NCBI GenBank assembly: GCA_964344935.1
Contig: CAYFPL010000007.1
Coordinates: 218,545-282,544, forward strand
Length of the DNA stretch: 64,000 nt
Direction of reading: 5' to 3'
From: GCA-2731375 sp964344935
GTDB taxonomy: Bacteria; Pseudomonadota; Alphaproteobacteria; GCA-2731375
Every line of letters begins with the position of its first letter. The first letter of the stretch is position 1. The translations under genes were made by a program, and so were the position numbers. Positions 16,938 through 25,593 of this stretch are shown here, in pieces. The notes below the pieces were generated by a model. That model was not told the origin of the DNA. It ran no database searches and saw only the letters and a list, made by a program, of their open reading frames with translations.

Positions 16938-17843
16938 ATGACCGACAGCTACCCGCGCGACCTGGTTGGCTATGGCGGCAAGCCGCCGGACCCGCAATGG
17001 CCCGGCGGGGCGCGGCTGGCGGTCAACTTTGTGATGAACTACGAGGAAGGCTCGGAATATTCCGTTCCCGATGGCGATGGCTTTTCCGAGGCCTCCCTGA
17101 CCGAGATGCCCGCCTCTGCCGTGCCCCACGGCGATCGGGACCTGGCGGCGGAGAGCATGTTCGAATACGGCTCACGGGTCGGTTTCTGGCGCCTGATGCG
17201 TCTGTTCCAAGAGCGCGGCCTGCCGCTCACCGTCTTTGCCTGCGCCCTGGCCCTGGAACGCAATGGCGAGGCGGTGGCGGCGATCAAGGAAGCCGGCCAC
17301 GACATCTGCTGCCATGGCTGGCGCTGGATCGAACATTACAAGCTGTCGGAAGAGGAGGAACGGCAACATATCGCCAAGGCCGTGGCCTCCCTGTCAAAGA
17401 TGTTCGGCGCCCCGCCGCCCGGCTGGTATTGCCGCACCGGCCCCAGCGTCAATACCCGCCGCCTGCTGGTGGAACATGGCGGTTTTCTCTACGACAGCGA
17501 TGCCTACAACGACGAACTGCCCTATTGGGTGGCGGTGGACGGGCAGGACCATCTCATTCTGCCCTATAGCCTGACCCACAACGACAGCAAGTTCGGCCGG
17601 GGCACATTTGCTCACGGTGAAGATTTCTTCCAATTCGTCCGGGATGGCTTCGACCTGCTCTATCAGGAAGGCGCCGAACAGCCCAAGATGATGTCCATCG
17701 GCCTGCACATGCGCCTGATGGGCCATCCCGCGCGAGCCGCCGGTCTGGCCCGCCTGCTGGATCACATCGCCGGCCACGACCAAGTCTGGATCACCAATCG
17801 CCTCGCCATCGCCGAACATTGGCGCCGGGTGCATCCGGCCTGA
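16938..17843 (+). CDS. Polysaccharide deacetylase family protein, PuuE/allantoinase-like
   Basis: A 301-residue NodB-fold protein. The arrangement PRDLVGYGGKPPDPQWPGGA at the N-terminus, the NYEEGSE segment, the ICCHGWRWIEH histidine motif (about residue 130) and RTGPSVNTRRL match the cofactor-independent allantoinase PuuE and related amidohydrolases rather than chitin deacetylases. Purine-type ring opening is possible, but no other allantoin genes are nearby. It follows the amidohydrolase after 22 bases in the same operon. Confidence 0.83.
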   Translation: MTDSYPRDLVGYGGKPPDPQWPGGARLAVNFVMNYEEGSEYSVPDGDGFSEASLTEMPASAVPHGDRDLAAESMFEYGSRVGFWRLMRLFQERGLPLTVFACALALERNGEAVAAIKEAGHDICCHGWRWIEHYKLSEEEERQHIAKAVASLSKMFGAPPPGWYCRTGPSVNTRRLLVEHGGFLYDSDAYNDELPYWVAVDGQDHLILPYSLTHNDSKFGRGTFAHGEDFFQFVRDGFDLLYQEGAEQPKMMSIGLHMRLMGHPARAAGLARLLDHIAGHDQVWITNRLAIAEHWRRVHPA

Positions 17844-17926
17844 CGACGATTTTTTTCATCTGAGGGCGATTTTTTTGCTGCCCGGTTAGGGAGGTTTAAC
17901 CATTCATCGTTATCGTTCGCGGCATC

Positions 17927-18874
17927 ATGGCGCACGCGAAAGAAAACCCCTCTGCCGGCGGGTTGAGCCGGCATCTAAAGAAGTGGTGGAAGGGCGATGA
18001 AACCCCGAAACCACGTGCAGCAAATGGTCAAAAGGCGCGTTCTGCGTCCGTCGCTGAACGCCAGGCGGACGTCCCCAAACCCAGCGGTAAAGCCGTCTGG
18101 ACGCCTCAGCGAATCGCATCCCTGCAAGTGATCTTCGGCGACGGCATTGACAGCCCCGCGGGACGGGAACGGGTGCTCGATTTGATCGAACCCGCCCAAA
18201 TGAACAGCGAAATGAGGGTGTTGAACATTGGCGCCGGCATGGGCACCACCGCACGAATCATCGCCAAGGAAACCGGCGCGCGGGTCGACGGGCTGGAGAG
18301 CGAGGCCCTTTTGCTCGAAGAGGCGCAGCGCCTGACCAGCCTGGACGGACTGGACGGCAGCGTGGATATCCGCAACGTCGGCCTCGATCATCAGGAGATC
18401 CTGGAACGGAAATACGATGCCATCGTCGCCCGCGACGCGTTGTTCCGAACTGAGGATCGCCGCTACCTGTTCCGGGACCTGAGCAATCTGCTCAAACCTG
18501 AATCCCATCTTCTTCTAAGTGAAATGATGCTGGTGCCCAGCAAGGGCCGGGACGAGCGCGCCAAGTGGAACGCCATGCACAAAGATGTGCCGCAACTCTT
18601 GGAATTCGACGAGGTCCGCGATGGCCTGCACAAGTGCGGCTTCGACCTTCGTGTCACCAAGAAAGAAACCAAAAGCTATATGACCAAGTTGGCCAAGGAC
18701 TTGCAGGAATTCGCGAAATCCATCGAAGCAAATCCCCTGCCCCTTGAACTGCGGGATTGGGTGATGTGGGAGGCCGGCTATTGGACGGCCCTGTTCAAAG
18801 CCATGCAAAGCGGCGGTCTGATCATGTACCGCATCCACGCGATGACCCTTCCGGCAGATCCCCTGAAGGCTTGA
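17927..18874 (+). CDS. Class I SAM-dependent methyltransferase-like protein
   Basis: A 315-residue protein. The N-terminal 60 residues are Lys/Arg/Ala-rich and look disordered. Motif I, VLNIGAGMGTTARII, lies near residue 98, with an acidic residue ending strand 2 (DGLESEAL) and DAIVARDALF as motif IV, giving a class I methyltransferase fold. The C-terminal part is rich in Lys and Glu. The substrate is unknown. An in-frame ATG at 17927 is used, with no strong ribosome binding site. The 83-base upstream gap holds two CGATTTTTTT runs that may terminate the previous operon. Confidence 0.7.
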   Translation: MAHAKENPSAGGLSRHLKKWWKGDETPKPRAANGQKARSASVAERQADVPKPSGKAVWTPQRIASLQVIFGDGIDSPAGRERVLDLIEPAQMNSEMRVLNIGAGMGTTARIIAKETGARVDGLESEALLLEEAQRLTSLDGLDGSVDIRNVGLDHQEILERKYDAIVARDALFRTEDRRYLFRDLSNLLKPESHLLLSEMMLVPSKGRDERAKWNAMHKDVPQLLEFDEVRDGLHKCGFDLRVTKKETKSYMTKLAKDLQEFAKSIEANPLPLELRDWVMWEAGYWTALFKAMQSGGLIMYRIHAMTLPADPLKA

Positions 18875-18983
18875 TTGGTGTCGTTTGCGCGCCCGCTTTC
18901 CGGCGCGGTGGGATGCTGTAAGATACCCTCCCGCGGACCTAACGGGGCCGCGAACGGTATCTTGTTCAGAGGACTGCAGCATC

Positions 18984-20102
18984 ATGCCCACACCACCTAT
19001 GGCGGGACTGCGGGTGATTGATTTCACCACCGTGATCGCCGGTCCCTATTGCACCCGGTTGCTGTCCGACTGCGGCGCCGAAGTGATCAAGGTCGAAACC
19101 AACGAAGGCGACCAAATCCGCCTCGTTCCGCCCATGAGTGATGGGGCCTCCAGCTATTTCGCGCACCTTAACTGCGGCAAAAAAAGCGTGGTGTTGGATT
19201 TGCGCAGCGATGAAGGCCGGAATGCCGCCCTGAAGCTGGTGGCCAGCGCCGATGTGGTGGTGGAAAACTTCCGCCCCGGGGTCATGAAGCGCCTTGGACT
19301 GGACTACAACGAACTGGTGGGCCAGCGAGCGGATCTAATCTATTGCGCTATTTCCGGTTTCGGGCAGACCGGACCCCGGGCCGCGGAGCCGGCCTACGCC
19401 CCCATAATTCATGCCGCCAGTGGCCTGGAACTGGCCCACATGAGCTATCAGGATGATCGCGACGCACCGGACAAGTGCGGCGTCTTCACGGCGGATGTGA
19501 TGGCCGCCCTGTTCGCTTTCGGTGCTATCCAGACGGCGCTGTTGGGCCGGGAGCGTCATGGCCACGGCCAATTCATCGATGTGGCCATGATGGATGCCAT
19601 GATCAACCTGCTGATCTATGAAACCCAGATGGCGCAATTCCCAGATACCCCGCCCCGGCCGCTATTCACGCCGACGCGGACCACCGACGGTTTCATCATC
19701 GTCGTCCCTGTCGGGCAGCGCATTTTCGAGGATATGGCCGACGCCATGGGCCATCCGGAATGGAAGGACGATCCCCGCTTCGTCACGGGGCCAGCGCGCC
19801 GTACCCACTGGGGTGATCTGATTGAAGCTATGGAAGGCTGGACCTCCCAGTTGACCGCCCGGGAAGCCGAGGCCCGGCTAACGGAAGCCGGTGTGCCATG
19901 CTCCCGCTATCGCACCGTGGGCGAAGCCATGGCTGACCCGCAGAGCCTGGCGCGCGGCCTCATGGCTTCGGTCCCCGACGATGCCGGAGGCTTCCAGGTG
20001 CCCAATCCGCCGTTCCAGTTCGCCGACGGCAGCATCGGTGTCGTCCCCGCCGCCCCCGCCCTGGGCGAGCACACGGAAGAGGTGCTCGCAAACCTGGCTT
20101 AA
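18984..20102 (+). CDS. CaiB/BaiF family CoA-transferase, catalytic Asp not found
   Basis: A 372-residue class III CoA-transferase fold protein: GLRVIDFTTVIAGPYCTRLL at the N-terminus, VVVENFRPGVMKRLG, and GHGQFIDVAMMDAM. In active family members the catalytic aspartate sits in a motif like P-x-Y-D-x3-Q-A-x-SG; here it reads PAYAPIIHAASG, with Ala at the Asp position. This may mark a divergent subgroup or a non-canonical mechanism. The ATG at 18984 follows AGAGGA; the longer reading to 18885 is rejected for lack of homology-like sequence. It stands just upstream of the FNR-box promoter. Confidence 0.85.
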   Translation: MPTPPMAGLRVIDFTTVIAGPYCTRLLSDCGAEVIKVETNEGDQIRLVPPMSDGASSYFAHLNCGKKSVVLDLRSDEGRNAALKLVASADVVVENFRPGVMKRLGLDYNELVGQRADLIYCAISGFGQTGPRAAEPAYAPIIHAASGLELAHMSYQDDRDAPDKCGVFTADVMAALFAFGAIQTALLGRERHGHGQFIDVAMMDAMINLLIYETQMAQFPDTPPRPLFTPTRTTDGFIIVVPVGQRIFEDMADAMGHPEWKDDPRFVTGPARRTHWGDLIEAMEGWTSQLTAREAEARLTEAGVPCSRYRTVGEAMADPQSLARGLMASVPDDAGGFQVPNPPFQFADGSIGVVPAAPALGEHTEEVLANLA

Positions 20103-20113
20103 CTTCTGTGCAT

Positions 20114-20127
20114 TTGACATAAGTCAA
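20114..20127 (+). promoter_or_regulatory. FNR/FixK-type box upstream of the twelve-heme cytochrome
   Basis: TTGACATAAGTCAA is a perfect palindromic FNR-family half-site pair (TTGAC-N4-GTCAA). Its centre lies between 20120 and 20121, 41.5 bp before the predicted start site, the class II activation position. Confidence 0.7.
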
Positions 20128-20149
20128 GACTTCTCAGTCCCGTCCTTGG

Positions 20150-20155
20150 TACATT
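20150..20155 (+). promoter_or_regulatory. -10 hexamer of the FNR-type promoter
   Basis: TACATT, predicted start near 20162; the FNR box replaces a -35 element. Confidence 0.55.
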
Positions 20156-20219
20156 CTCAACAGGGTAGGTGTGTCTCGGTCCGCATGCCGGGTCGAGACG
20201 AATGATGGGGGATGGGGTG

Positions 20220-22568
20220 ATGCGCTATTTTCCAACCAAGTTTGCGCTGGTGGCGGCCGCATTTGCCGCGTTGGTTCTGTGCGGACCAGCACAGGCCGCG
20301 AAATTCGATACTGTTTCAGAAGAGCGGGCCCAGAAAATGGGCTGTCTATCCTGTCACGAAGGCATCGAACAGTTTACCGACGGCCCGATGATGGAAGCCA
20401 TCCTGGACATGGCGGCGGACTACAAGGATCCCGGCGGCTGTGTCATTTGCCATGGCGGCACGCCGGCGGCAACAACCAAGGCGGCGGCCCATGCTGGCGC
20501 GCCCAAGGAGTTGACCGAAAATGACGGCCCGCACACCTTCTATCCCGACCCGGGCAGCGTGTTCCTGGGCGACCGGGCCTGCGGCCAGTGCCATCAGGGT
20601 TATGCAGATCGGCTGAAGAAATCGCTGATGAATACCGAGGCCGGCAAGCTCCAGGGCAACCTATGGTCATGGGGCGTGATCAAGGGCCGCCGCGCCGTCT
20701 ATGCCAACTATGACCTGAAGGATGAGGACGGCCCCGAACCCAGCGTCGGCACCGATGCCTACAAAAAATACATGCTGGCCTATATCAAGGCGCATCCGGA
20801 CCAAATGCCGAGCGAGATGAAACAGGTGCCGGACGTGGACATCAATGATATCTCGAAACACCCCAACCAGGCCGGCATCACCTATTCCCGCCAGCAATGC
20901 CAGCGCTGCCATGTGGGCGTCAGCGGCCGGGAGAAACGCGGCGATTATCGCGGCACCGGCTGCTCGTCATGCCATGTGCCCTATTCCAACGAGGGCTTGT
21001 ACGAAGGCGGCGATCCCACCATCCACAAGGAACAGCCCGGTCATATCCTGGTGCACCGCATGCAGGGCACCCGCAAGTCCAAGGTCAAAGTGGGTCATAT
21101 TGAATATTCCGGTATTCCGACCGAATCTTGTGTCACCTGCCACAACCGGGGCAAACGCATCGGTGTCAGCTATCAGGGCATCATGGAGTTCCCCTATGGC
21201 AGCCCCTACGACGCCAAAGGCAAGAAGCAGCCCAAGCTGCACACCAAGAAATACCTGTTCATCAAGGACGACCTGCACCACCAGATAGAAAGCCAAGACG
21301 GCAACCCACGGGGCGGCCTGCTTTGCCAGGACTGCCATACATCCATCGACATGCATGGCGACGGCAACCTGCCCGGCACCACATTGGCGCAGGTGGAGAT
21401 CGAATGCGAGGACTGTCACGGCACAGTCGCCAATTATCCTTGGGAACTGCCTCTGGGCTATGCCGAAGAACATCAGCAGCCGATCAGCTCCACACCCCGT
21501 GGCCTGACCGACGAACTGCCCGACTTCATGGCGTTCGCCACCCAGTATGAACCCCAGGACGGCTATCTGCTCTCGACCCGGGGCAATCCCCTGGGCAACG
21601 TGGTCAAAAAGGGCAACCAGGTCATCCTGCATTCGGCCTCAGGCCTGGACTTCCAGGTGCCGGTGCTGAAGCAATTGCGCAAGGACAACAACTGGAAATC
21701 GCCCGATGCCATGGTCGCCATGTCGGCAGTGGGCAAGCACATGGACACCATGGAATGCTATGCCTGCCACGCGGACTGGGCGCCGCAATGCTATGGCTGC
21801 CATGTGACCGTGGATTATTCCAAGGGCAAGACCGACGTTGATTGGATCAAATCCGCCAACGCCCGCGGTCCCGACGGCCTGTCGGCGGATTATCCTTTGG
21901 GCACTAATGGCCTGAAGGGCCCGGGCAAGGTTTCGGAAACCCGCAGCTATCTGCGCTGGGAAACGCCGACCCTGGGGATCAACGGCGAAGGCCGGGTCAG
22001 CCCCATGATGCCCGGCTGCCAGGTCATCACCACGGTGATCGACAAGAACGGCAAAACCATCGTCAACAACCGCATTTGGGATACGTCTGAAGGCAAGGGA
22101 TTGGACCATGCCGCGGTGCAGCCGCACACGGCGGGACGCAAGGCGCGGTCTTGCGAAAGCTGCCACAACAATCCAAAGGCGCTTGGCTATGGTATCGAGG
22201 ACGGCCGCTTCCTGAAGGGCTATGAGCGTGGCTTCACCATCGACCTGGAGACCTATCTGGGTCAGACCATTCCGCGCCAAACCAAGGTACAAAGCCCGGC
22301 CATCCCGCAGCTTGACCATGACCTAAGTCAGATCGTCACCCGCGACGGCAAGCAACTGGTTTCGGTCGGCAGTCATTGGCCCCTGACCGGGCCATTGACC
22401 CAGGCCCAACGCAGCAAGATGGAACGCACGGGCCTTTGCATGGGCTGTCACCAAAACATGCTGGACGGCAAGTTGTGGGACAAGGTCAATACACCGGCAT
22501 TCCTGGACAACGAACAGCACCGGGCCGTGATGGACAAGGCAGTGCATGCCATGTCCAAGGACCGGTGA
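20220..22568 (+). CDS. Twelve-heme (dodecaheme) periplasmic cytochrome c
   Basis: A 782-residue secreted multiheme cytochrome. A signal peptide covers about residues 1-27 (FALVAAAFAALVLCGPAQAA). Twelve CxxCH heme motifs begin at residues 42, 74, 121, 227, 248, 304, 369, 396, 513, 524, 645 and 740, in three clusters with long heme-free loops at about 401-512, 529-644 and 650-739. No C-terminal anchor is visible, so it is probably soluble or peripheral in the periplasm. Electron-transfer function is certain from the hemes; the substrate is not. It is longer and richer in hemes than octaheme tetrathionate or hydroxylamine reductases. Start ATG with GGGGGATGGGG ahead; GTG one codon earlier is possible. 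Confidence 0.9.
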   Translation: MRYFPTKFALVAAAFAALVLCGPAQAAKFDTVSEERAQKMGCLSCHEGIEQFTDGPMMEAILDMAADYKDPGGCVICHGGTPAATTKAAAHAGAPKELTENDGPHTFYPDPGSVFLGDRACGQCHQGYADRLKKSLMNTEAGKLQGNLWSWGVIKGRRAVYANYDLKDEDGPEPSVGTDAYKKYMLAYIKAHPDQMPSEMKQVPDVDINDISKHPNQAGITYSRQQCQRCHVGVSGREKRGDYRGTGCSSCHVPYSNEGLYEGGDPTIHKEQPGHILVHRMQGTRKSKVKVGHIEYSGIPTESCVTCHNRGKRIGVSYQGIMEFPYGSPYDAKGKKQPKLHTKKYLFIKDDLHHQIESQDGNPRGGLLCQDCHTSIDMHGDGNLPGTTLAQVEIECEDCHGTVANYPWELPLGYAEEHQQPISSTPRGLTDELPDFMAFATQYEPQDGYLLSTRGNPLGNVVKKGNQVILHSASGLDFQVPVLKQLRKDNNWKSPDAMVAMSAVGKHMDTMECYACHADWAPQCYGCHVTVDYSKGKTDVDWIKSANARGPDGLSADYPLGTNGLKGPGKVSETRSYLRWETPTLGINGEGRVSPMMPGCQVITTVIDKNGKTIVNNRIWDTSEGKGLDHAAVQPHTAGRKARSCESCHNNPKALGYGIEDGRFLKGYERGFTIDLETYLGQTIPRQTKVQSPAIPQLDHDLSQIVTRDGKQLVSVGSHWPLTGPLTQAQRSKMERTGLCMGCHQNMLDGKLWDKVNTPAFLDNEQHRAVMDKAVHAMSKDR

Positions 22569-22590
22569 TGGCCGCAGGGAGGATGAAACC

Positions 22591-22959
22591 ATGAAGACTT
22601 GGCGGCTTATCACAGTGGGCGCAATGGCTATGGTTCTTCTCGGCGCCGTGCCGGCATTGGCTCAGGGTGCGGACTATCGTGTCCGAGACCTGCTGGAGCC
22701 CTGTGTCGAAGGCGACAACGATTCCCGTGGCGGCAGCGTCCTTGAGATGGAGTGCGAACAATACGTCAATGGTTTTACGCACCTTTATCTGCATTCGGGC
22801 ATGGCCAAGGCGGACAACGTCTGCCTGCCGGCGCAGAACACCCCCGACGAGGTACGCTGGGCCTTCATGCGCTGGGCCCACGATAACTTCAACGACCGGG
22901 ACATACCGGCAGTGGAAGGCCTGATCCGGACCCTAAAGGAACGCTTCACCTGCAGTTAG
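22591..22959 (+). CDS. Small secreted Rap1a/Tai-immunity-like protein
   Basis: A 122-residue protein with a signal peptide (about residues 1-25, MVLLGAVPALAQG). The mature part has the pattern C-x3-Y-x2-G ... CLP ... W ... C (MECEQYVNGF, NVCLPAQN, C-terminal FTC), the cysteine spacing of the Rap1a/Tai immunity-like family. In type VI systems such proteins neutralise amidase effectors, but many stand-alone members have no effector, and none is visible here. AGGGAGGA precedes the ATG. It is 22 bases after the cytochrome gene and probably co-transcribed from the FNR-type promoter. Confidence 0.7.
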   Translation: MKTWRLITVGAMAMVLLGAVPALAQGADYRVRDLLEPCVEGDNDSRGGSVLEMECEQYVNGFTHLYLHSGMAKADNVCLPAQNTPDEVRWAFMRWAHDNFNDRDIPAVEGLIRTLKERFTCS

Positions 22960-22995
22960 GGGTTGACGCCGGCTCTTGGACGGGGCCGCGATGCC

Positions 22996-23475
22996 CTATT
23001 CCAACATCTTGATGCAGCGGTGAATTTCCTGTTCGAAACCGAGGCGGTCGTAGAGTTGCCGGGCCCGCTCGTTACGCCGGAACACGTTCAGGGTAATGGA
23101 GAGCGCACCGCGCTCCTTGGCCTCCCGCTCCGCCGCCGCGATCAGGCCGGCACCGATGCCTTGGCCTTCGAAACCCTCCGCCACGGTCAAGGCTTCCAAG
23201 TGAGAGCTGGCGTGCTGGCTCATCACTTCCGGCATTAGGCGCACGAGGGCCGTGCCGGCCAGATCGCCCGCCAGATCGCCGGCTGCGGCGCGGGCCAATA
23301 TGATGAAACAATCCGGCTCTCCGCCATCCCGCCAGCGCCGCACGGTTTCCGCGTCACCACGCCAAAAATCCTCAGAATCAAGCCGCGGCGGATGATCGAA
23401 GGCGGCCAGGCGCGGTAATTGCGCGATGACGGCGGGGGCATCGCCCGGTTCCGCCAAGACATATACGATATTCAT
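22996..23475 (-). CDS. GNAT-family N-acetyltransferase
   Basis: A 159-residue acetyltransferase. The acetyl-CoA binding motif A appears as LTVAEGFEGQGIGAGLIAAA near residue 100, with RNERARQLYDRLGFE as motif B near the C-terminus. The start at 23475 (MNIVYVL) is preferred over the ATG at 23508, which would overlap the upstream LLM oxidoreductase gene. Substrate unknown. Confidence 0.82.
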   Translation of the reverse strand: MNIVYVLAEPGDAPAVIAQLPRLAAFDHPPRLDSEDFWRGDAETVRRWRDGGEPDCFIILARAAAGDLAGDLAGTALVRLMPEVMSQHASSHLEALTVAEGFEGQGIGAGLIAAAEREAKERGALSITLNVFRRNERARQLYDRLGFEQEIHRCIKMLE

Positions 23476-23504
23476 CCGTTTCGTCCTTGTTGCGCTCGGC
23501 CTCT

Positions 23505-24446
23505 TCACGCCACCAGCGGCACCACCTCCTGCATGAAATGTTCCATGTTCTCGAGGGTTTTCGAGACCGGCGGGCTGCGAAAATCGAACACGACCTCGTG
23601 CACGCCCATGGCCTGGTAGTCGCGGATATCCTGGGCGATGCGTTCTGGCGTACCGGTGAACAGCAGCCGCTCATGGCCGTCGGGCACCTGGCCAGGGTCG
23701 TACGATGGTGCCTTGAAGGAAATGGTCAGTTGGCCGTAGTCCCGGCCTTGGGCCTCCATCAGGGCCTTCAACTGATCCAACAGCCCCTGGAATTCCGTCG
23801 GCGGCAGTGGCGAGGCGGAGGTGGCGCCTACGGGATGCCAGCCATCGGCATATTTCGCCACCCGTCTAAGCGCCGGTTTGCTATGGCCGCCAATCCAAAT
23901 GGGCGGATGGGGCTTTTGTACCGGATGAGGCACACAGCGCAGTTCCTTGAAGGCATAAAATTCCCCTTCATGAGAAACCGGGTCCTGGGTCCAGCATTTC
24001 TTGAAGATTTCCAGGTATTCGTCGCTGGCCGCCCCTCGCTTGTCAAAATCGGGGGCTGACAGCGCCTCGAATTCCTCCCGCATCCAGCCCACGCCGACGC
24101 CCACCGTCAACCGGCCCTTGGACAGCACATCGATGGTGGCCAGCATCTTCGCCGTGGCCAGGGGGTTGCGATGGGGCAAGATCATAACCGAGTTCACCAG
24201 ACGGGCGGTCTGGGTGACGCCGGCCACGAAGGACATCAGCGTCAATTGCTCCAGGGCATCGCCAACGCCTGGAAAGCCGCCGTCCACGGTATAGGGATAG
24301 GGGGAGGCGACTTGGGTGGGAAAGACGATGTGATCGCCGAATACGATGGTGGCATAACCCATCGCTTCGCCCTTACGGGCAATCTCCGAAATATCGTCCG
24401 GGTTGCCTAGGGGCCCCCGTGTCGGCAGATAAAACCCATAACGCAT
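23505..24446 (-). CDS. LLM-class F420-dependent oxidoreductase (TIGR03619-like)
   Basis: A 313-residue bacterial luciferase-like TIM-barrel protein. MRYGFYLPTRGP at the start, the LTVGVGVGWMREEFEA segment near residue 115 and KPHPPIWIGG near 180 match the family of F420- or FMN-dependent oxidoreductases. The cofactor is not certain: F420 genes are not in this window. Upstream of the GNAT gene on the same strand. Confidence 0.85.
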   Translation of the reverse strand: MRYGFYLPTRGPLGNPDDISEIARKGEAMGYATIVFGDHIVFPTQVASPYPYTVDGGFPGVGDALEQLTLMSFVAGVTQTARLVNSVMILPHRNPLATAKMLATIDVLSKGRLTVGVGVGWMREEFEALSAPDFDKRGAASDEYLEIFKKCWTQDPVSHEGEFYAFKELRCVPHPVQKPHPPIWIGGHSKPALRRVAKYADGWHPVGATSASPLPPTEFQGLLDQLKALMEAQGRDYGQLTISFKAPSYDPGQVPDGHERLLFTGTPERIAQDIRDYQAMGVHEVVFDFRSPPVSKTLENMEHFMQEVVPLVA

Positions 24447-24516
24447 CGTGTTCTCTCCCTTTTCCAGCGCCTAACACTGTCCGGCAAATCCCGGCGCCGG
24501 GCAAGGACGGGGTACT

Positions 24517-25062
24517 TTAATGCCGGGCCAGAATACGCCGACGCACGAGGCCAGCCGCCAAAATGGCGGCAATAGGCGGGCCGAACCAGGTCAACTCGCT
24601 CTTGACCACGGCCCAGCCCCAGGCCGAGAGAAAGTTGTCCAGGCCGATGGGGGAGACCAGGATCGGGCGCCAGTCCCAGAACAGACGCTCGTTATGGAAC
24701 GGCGCGAACAGGGCGATACCCAGGCCGCCGTTGGTCAGCATGTCCATTGGCCCGTGGCTGGCCACCAGCAGGATGAAAATGAAACTCAGGCGCCAGGTGT
24801 CCCGTGTGTTGCGCCGCTCCCACCCCGTCATCGACATCGCCACGGCGAAGCCCAGCAGCACAGAGAAAATGAGGGAATGGGACAGGCCCCGATGGCCGAT
24901 AACATCGCCATATTCGATGCCGAAGTGAAAGCCGATGACGTCCGCATCAGGGATCGCGGGCAACAGGGCACAACCTAGCCAATAGCGGTGTCCCGTGCGG
25001 GCGGGGCGCAGGGCTTGCCCGACGGCCAGCCCCAGGGCGGCGTGTGTCATGACCGTGGGCAT
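24517..25062 (-). CDS. Membrane-bound metal-dependent hydrolase (YdjM/LexA-regulated type)
   Basis: A 181-residue membrane protein with four or so hydrophobic segments. The N-terminal MTHAALGLAVGQ, the PAIPDADVIGF Asp motif and the HRGLSHSL histidine motif are the metal-ligand pattern of the YdjM family of inner-membrane putative hydrolases. Physiological substrate unknown. Confidence 0.8.
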   Translation of the reverse strand: MPTVMTHAALGLAVGQALRPARTGHRYWLGCALLPAIPDADVIGFHFGIEYGDVIGHRGLSHSLIFSVLLGFAVAMSMTGWERRNTRDTWRLSFIFILLVASHGPMDMLTNGGLGIALFAPFHNERLFWDWRPILVSPIGLDNFLSAWGWAVVKSELTWFGPPIAAILAAGLVRRRILARH

Positions 25063-25104
25063 GGCCGCAGTCTAGCCGCCGCCGTCGAATTTCGGAAACA
25101 TTCG

Positions 25105-25581
25105 TTAGCGCCGCCGCCGCCCGCGGTGCAGGCGCACCCAGCCCACATCGCGCCCGGCCAGGGGCCGGCGGTGGCTGCCCAGGGTCTGGAAACCCTGGGC
25201 CCGGTACCATGCCAAAGTGCGCTTCCCCGCCGCCAGACACTGCAAGGTCATGGGCCCGCCGATCAGCCGTTGCGCCTCGTCCAAAAGCGCCGCGCCGATA
25301 CCACTGCCTTGCAGATCCGGCTCCACAAACAGGTACCAGACATGGCGCTGGCGCAGATGAACGTCACAAAAACCGGCCACGAAATCCGGCAATTCAGCAA
25401 TCAGGCGATGGCGGTCCTCTCTTGGCAACGGCGCACCGTCGTCGAACATTGTCAGGGCATGAGGCAGTTTCTGCGGCACTTCCGAGGCCATCCAGGCGGC
25501 GGCGATAATCTGACCACAACGGATATCGTCCACCGGCCGGGCGGGGCGGATGGTCAGCTCGGTATCGAGGGAAAGTGCCAT
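25105..25581 (-). CDS. GNAT-family N-acetyltransferase
   Basis: A 158-residue acetyltransferase. Motif A is LFVEPDLQGSGIGAALLDEA near residue 95; LAWYRAQGFQTLG follows near residue 128. It carries a basic C-terminal tail (HRGRRRR). Thirteen bases separate it from the Sel1 protein gene upstream, so it is probably in one transcript with that gene and the PhyH dioxygenase. Confidence 0.82.
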   Translation of the reverse strand: MALSLDTELTIRPARPVDDIRCGQIIAAAWMASEVPQKLPHALTMFDDGAPLPREDRHRLIAELPDFVAGFCDVHLRQRHVWYLFVEPDLQGSGIGAALLDEAQRLIGGPMTLQCLAAGKRTLAWYRAQGFQTLGSHRRPLAGRDVGWVRLHRGRRRR

Positions 25582-25593
25582 TTCAATCCCACA

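Noticed and set aside
17847..17881. Rho-independent terminator from the two CGATTTTTTT runs after the PuuE-like gene
   Set aside because: No stable GC stem directly precedes either T-run, so it is only mentioned in passing.
20220..22568. Octaheme tetrathionate reductase or hydroxylamine oxidoreductase
   Set aside because: Twelve CxxCH motifs were counted and the spacing does not match an eight-heme core.
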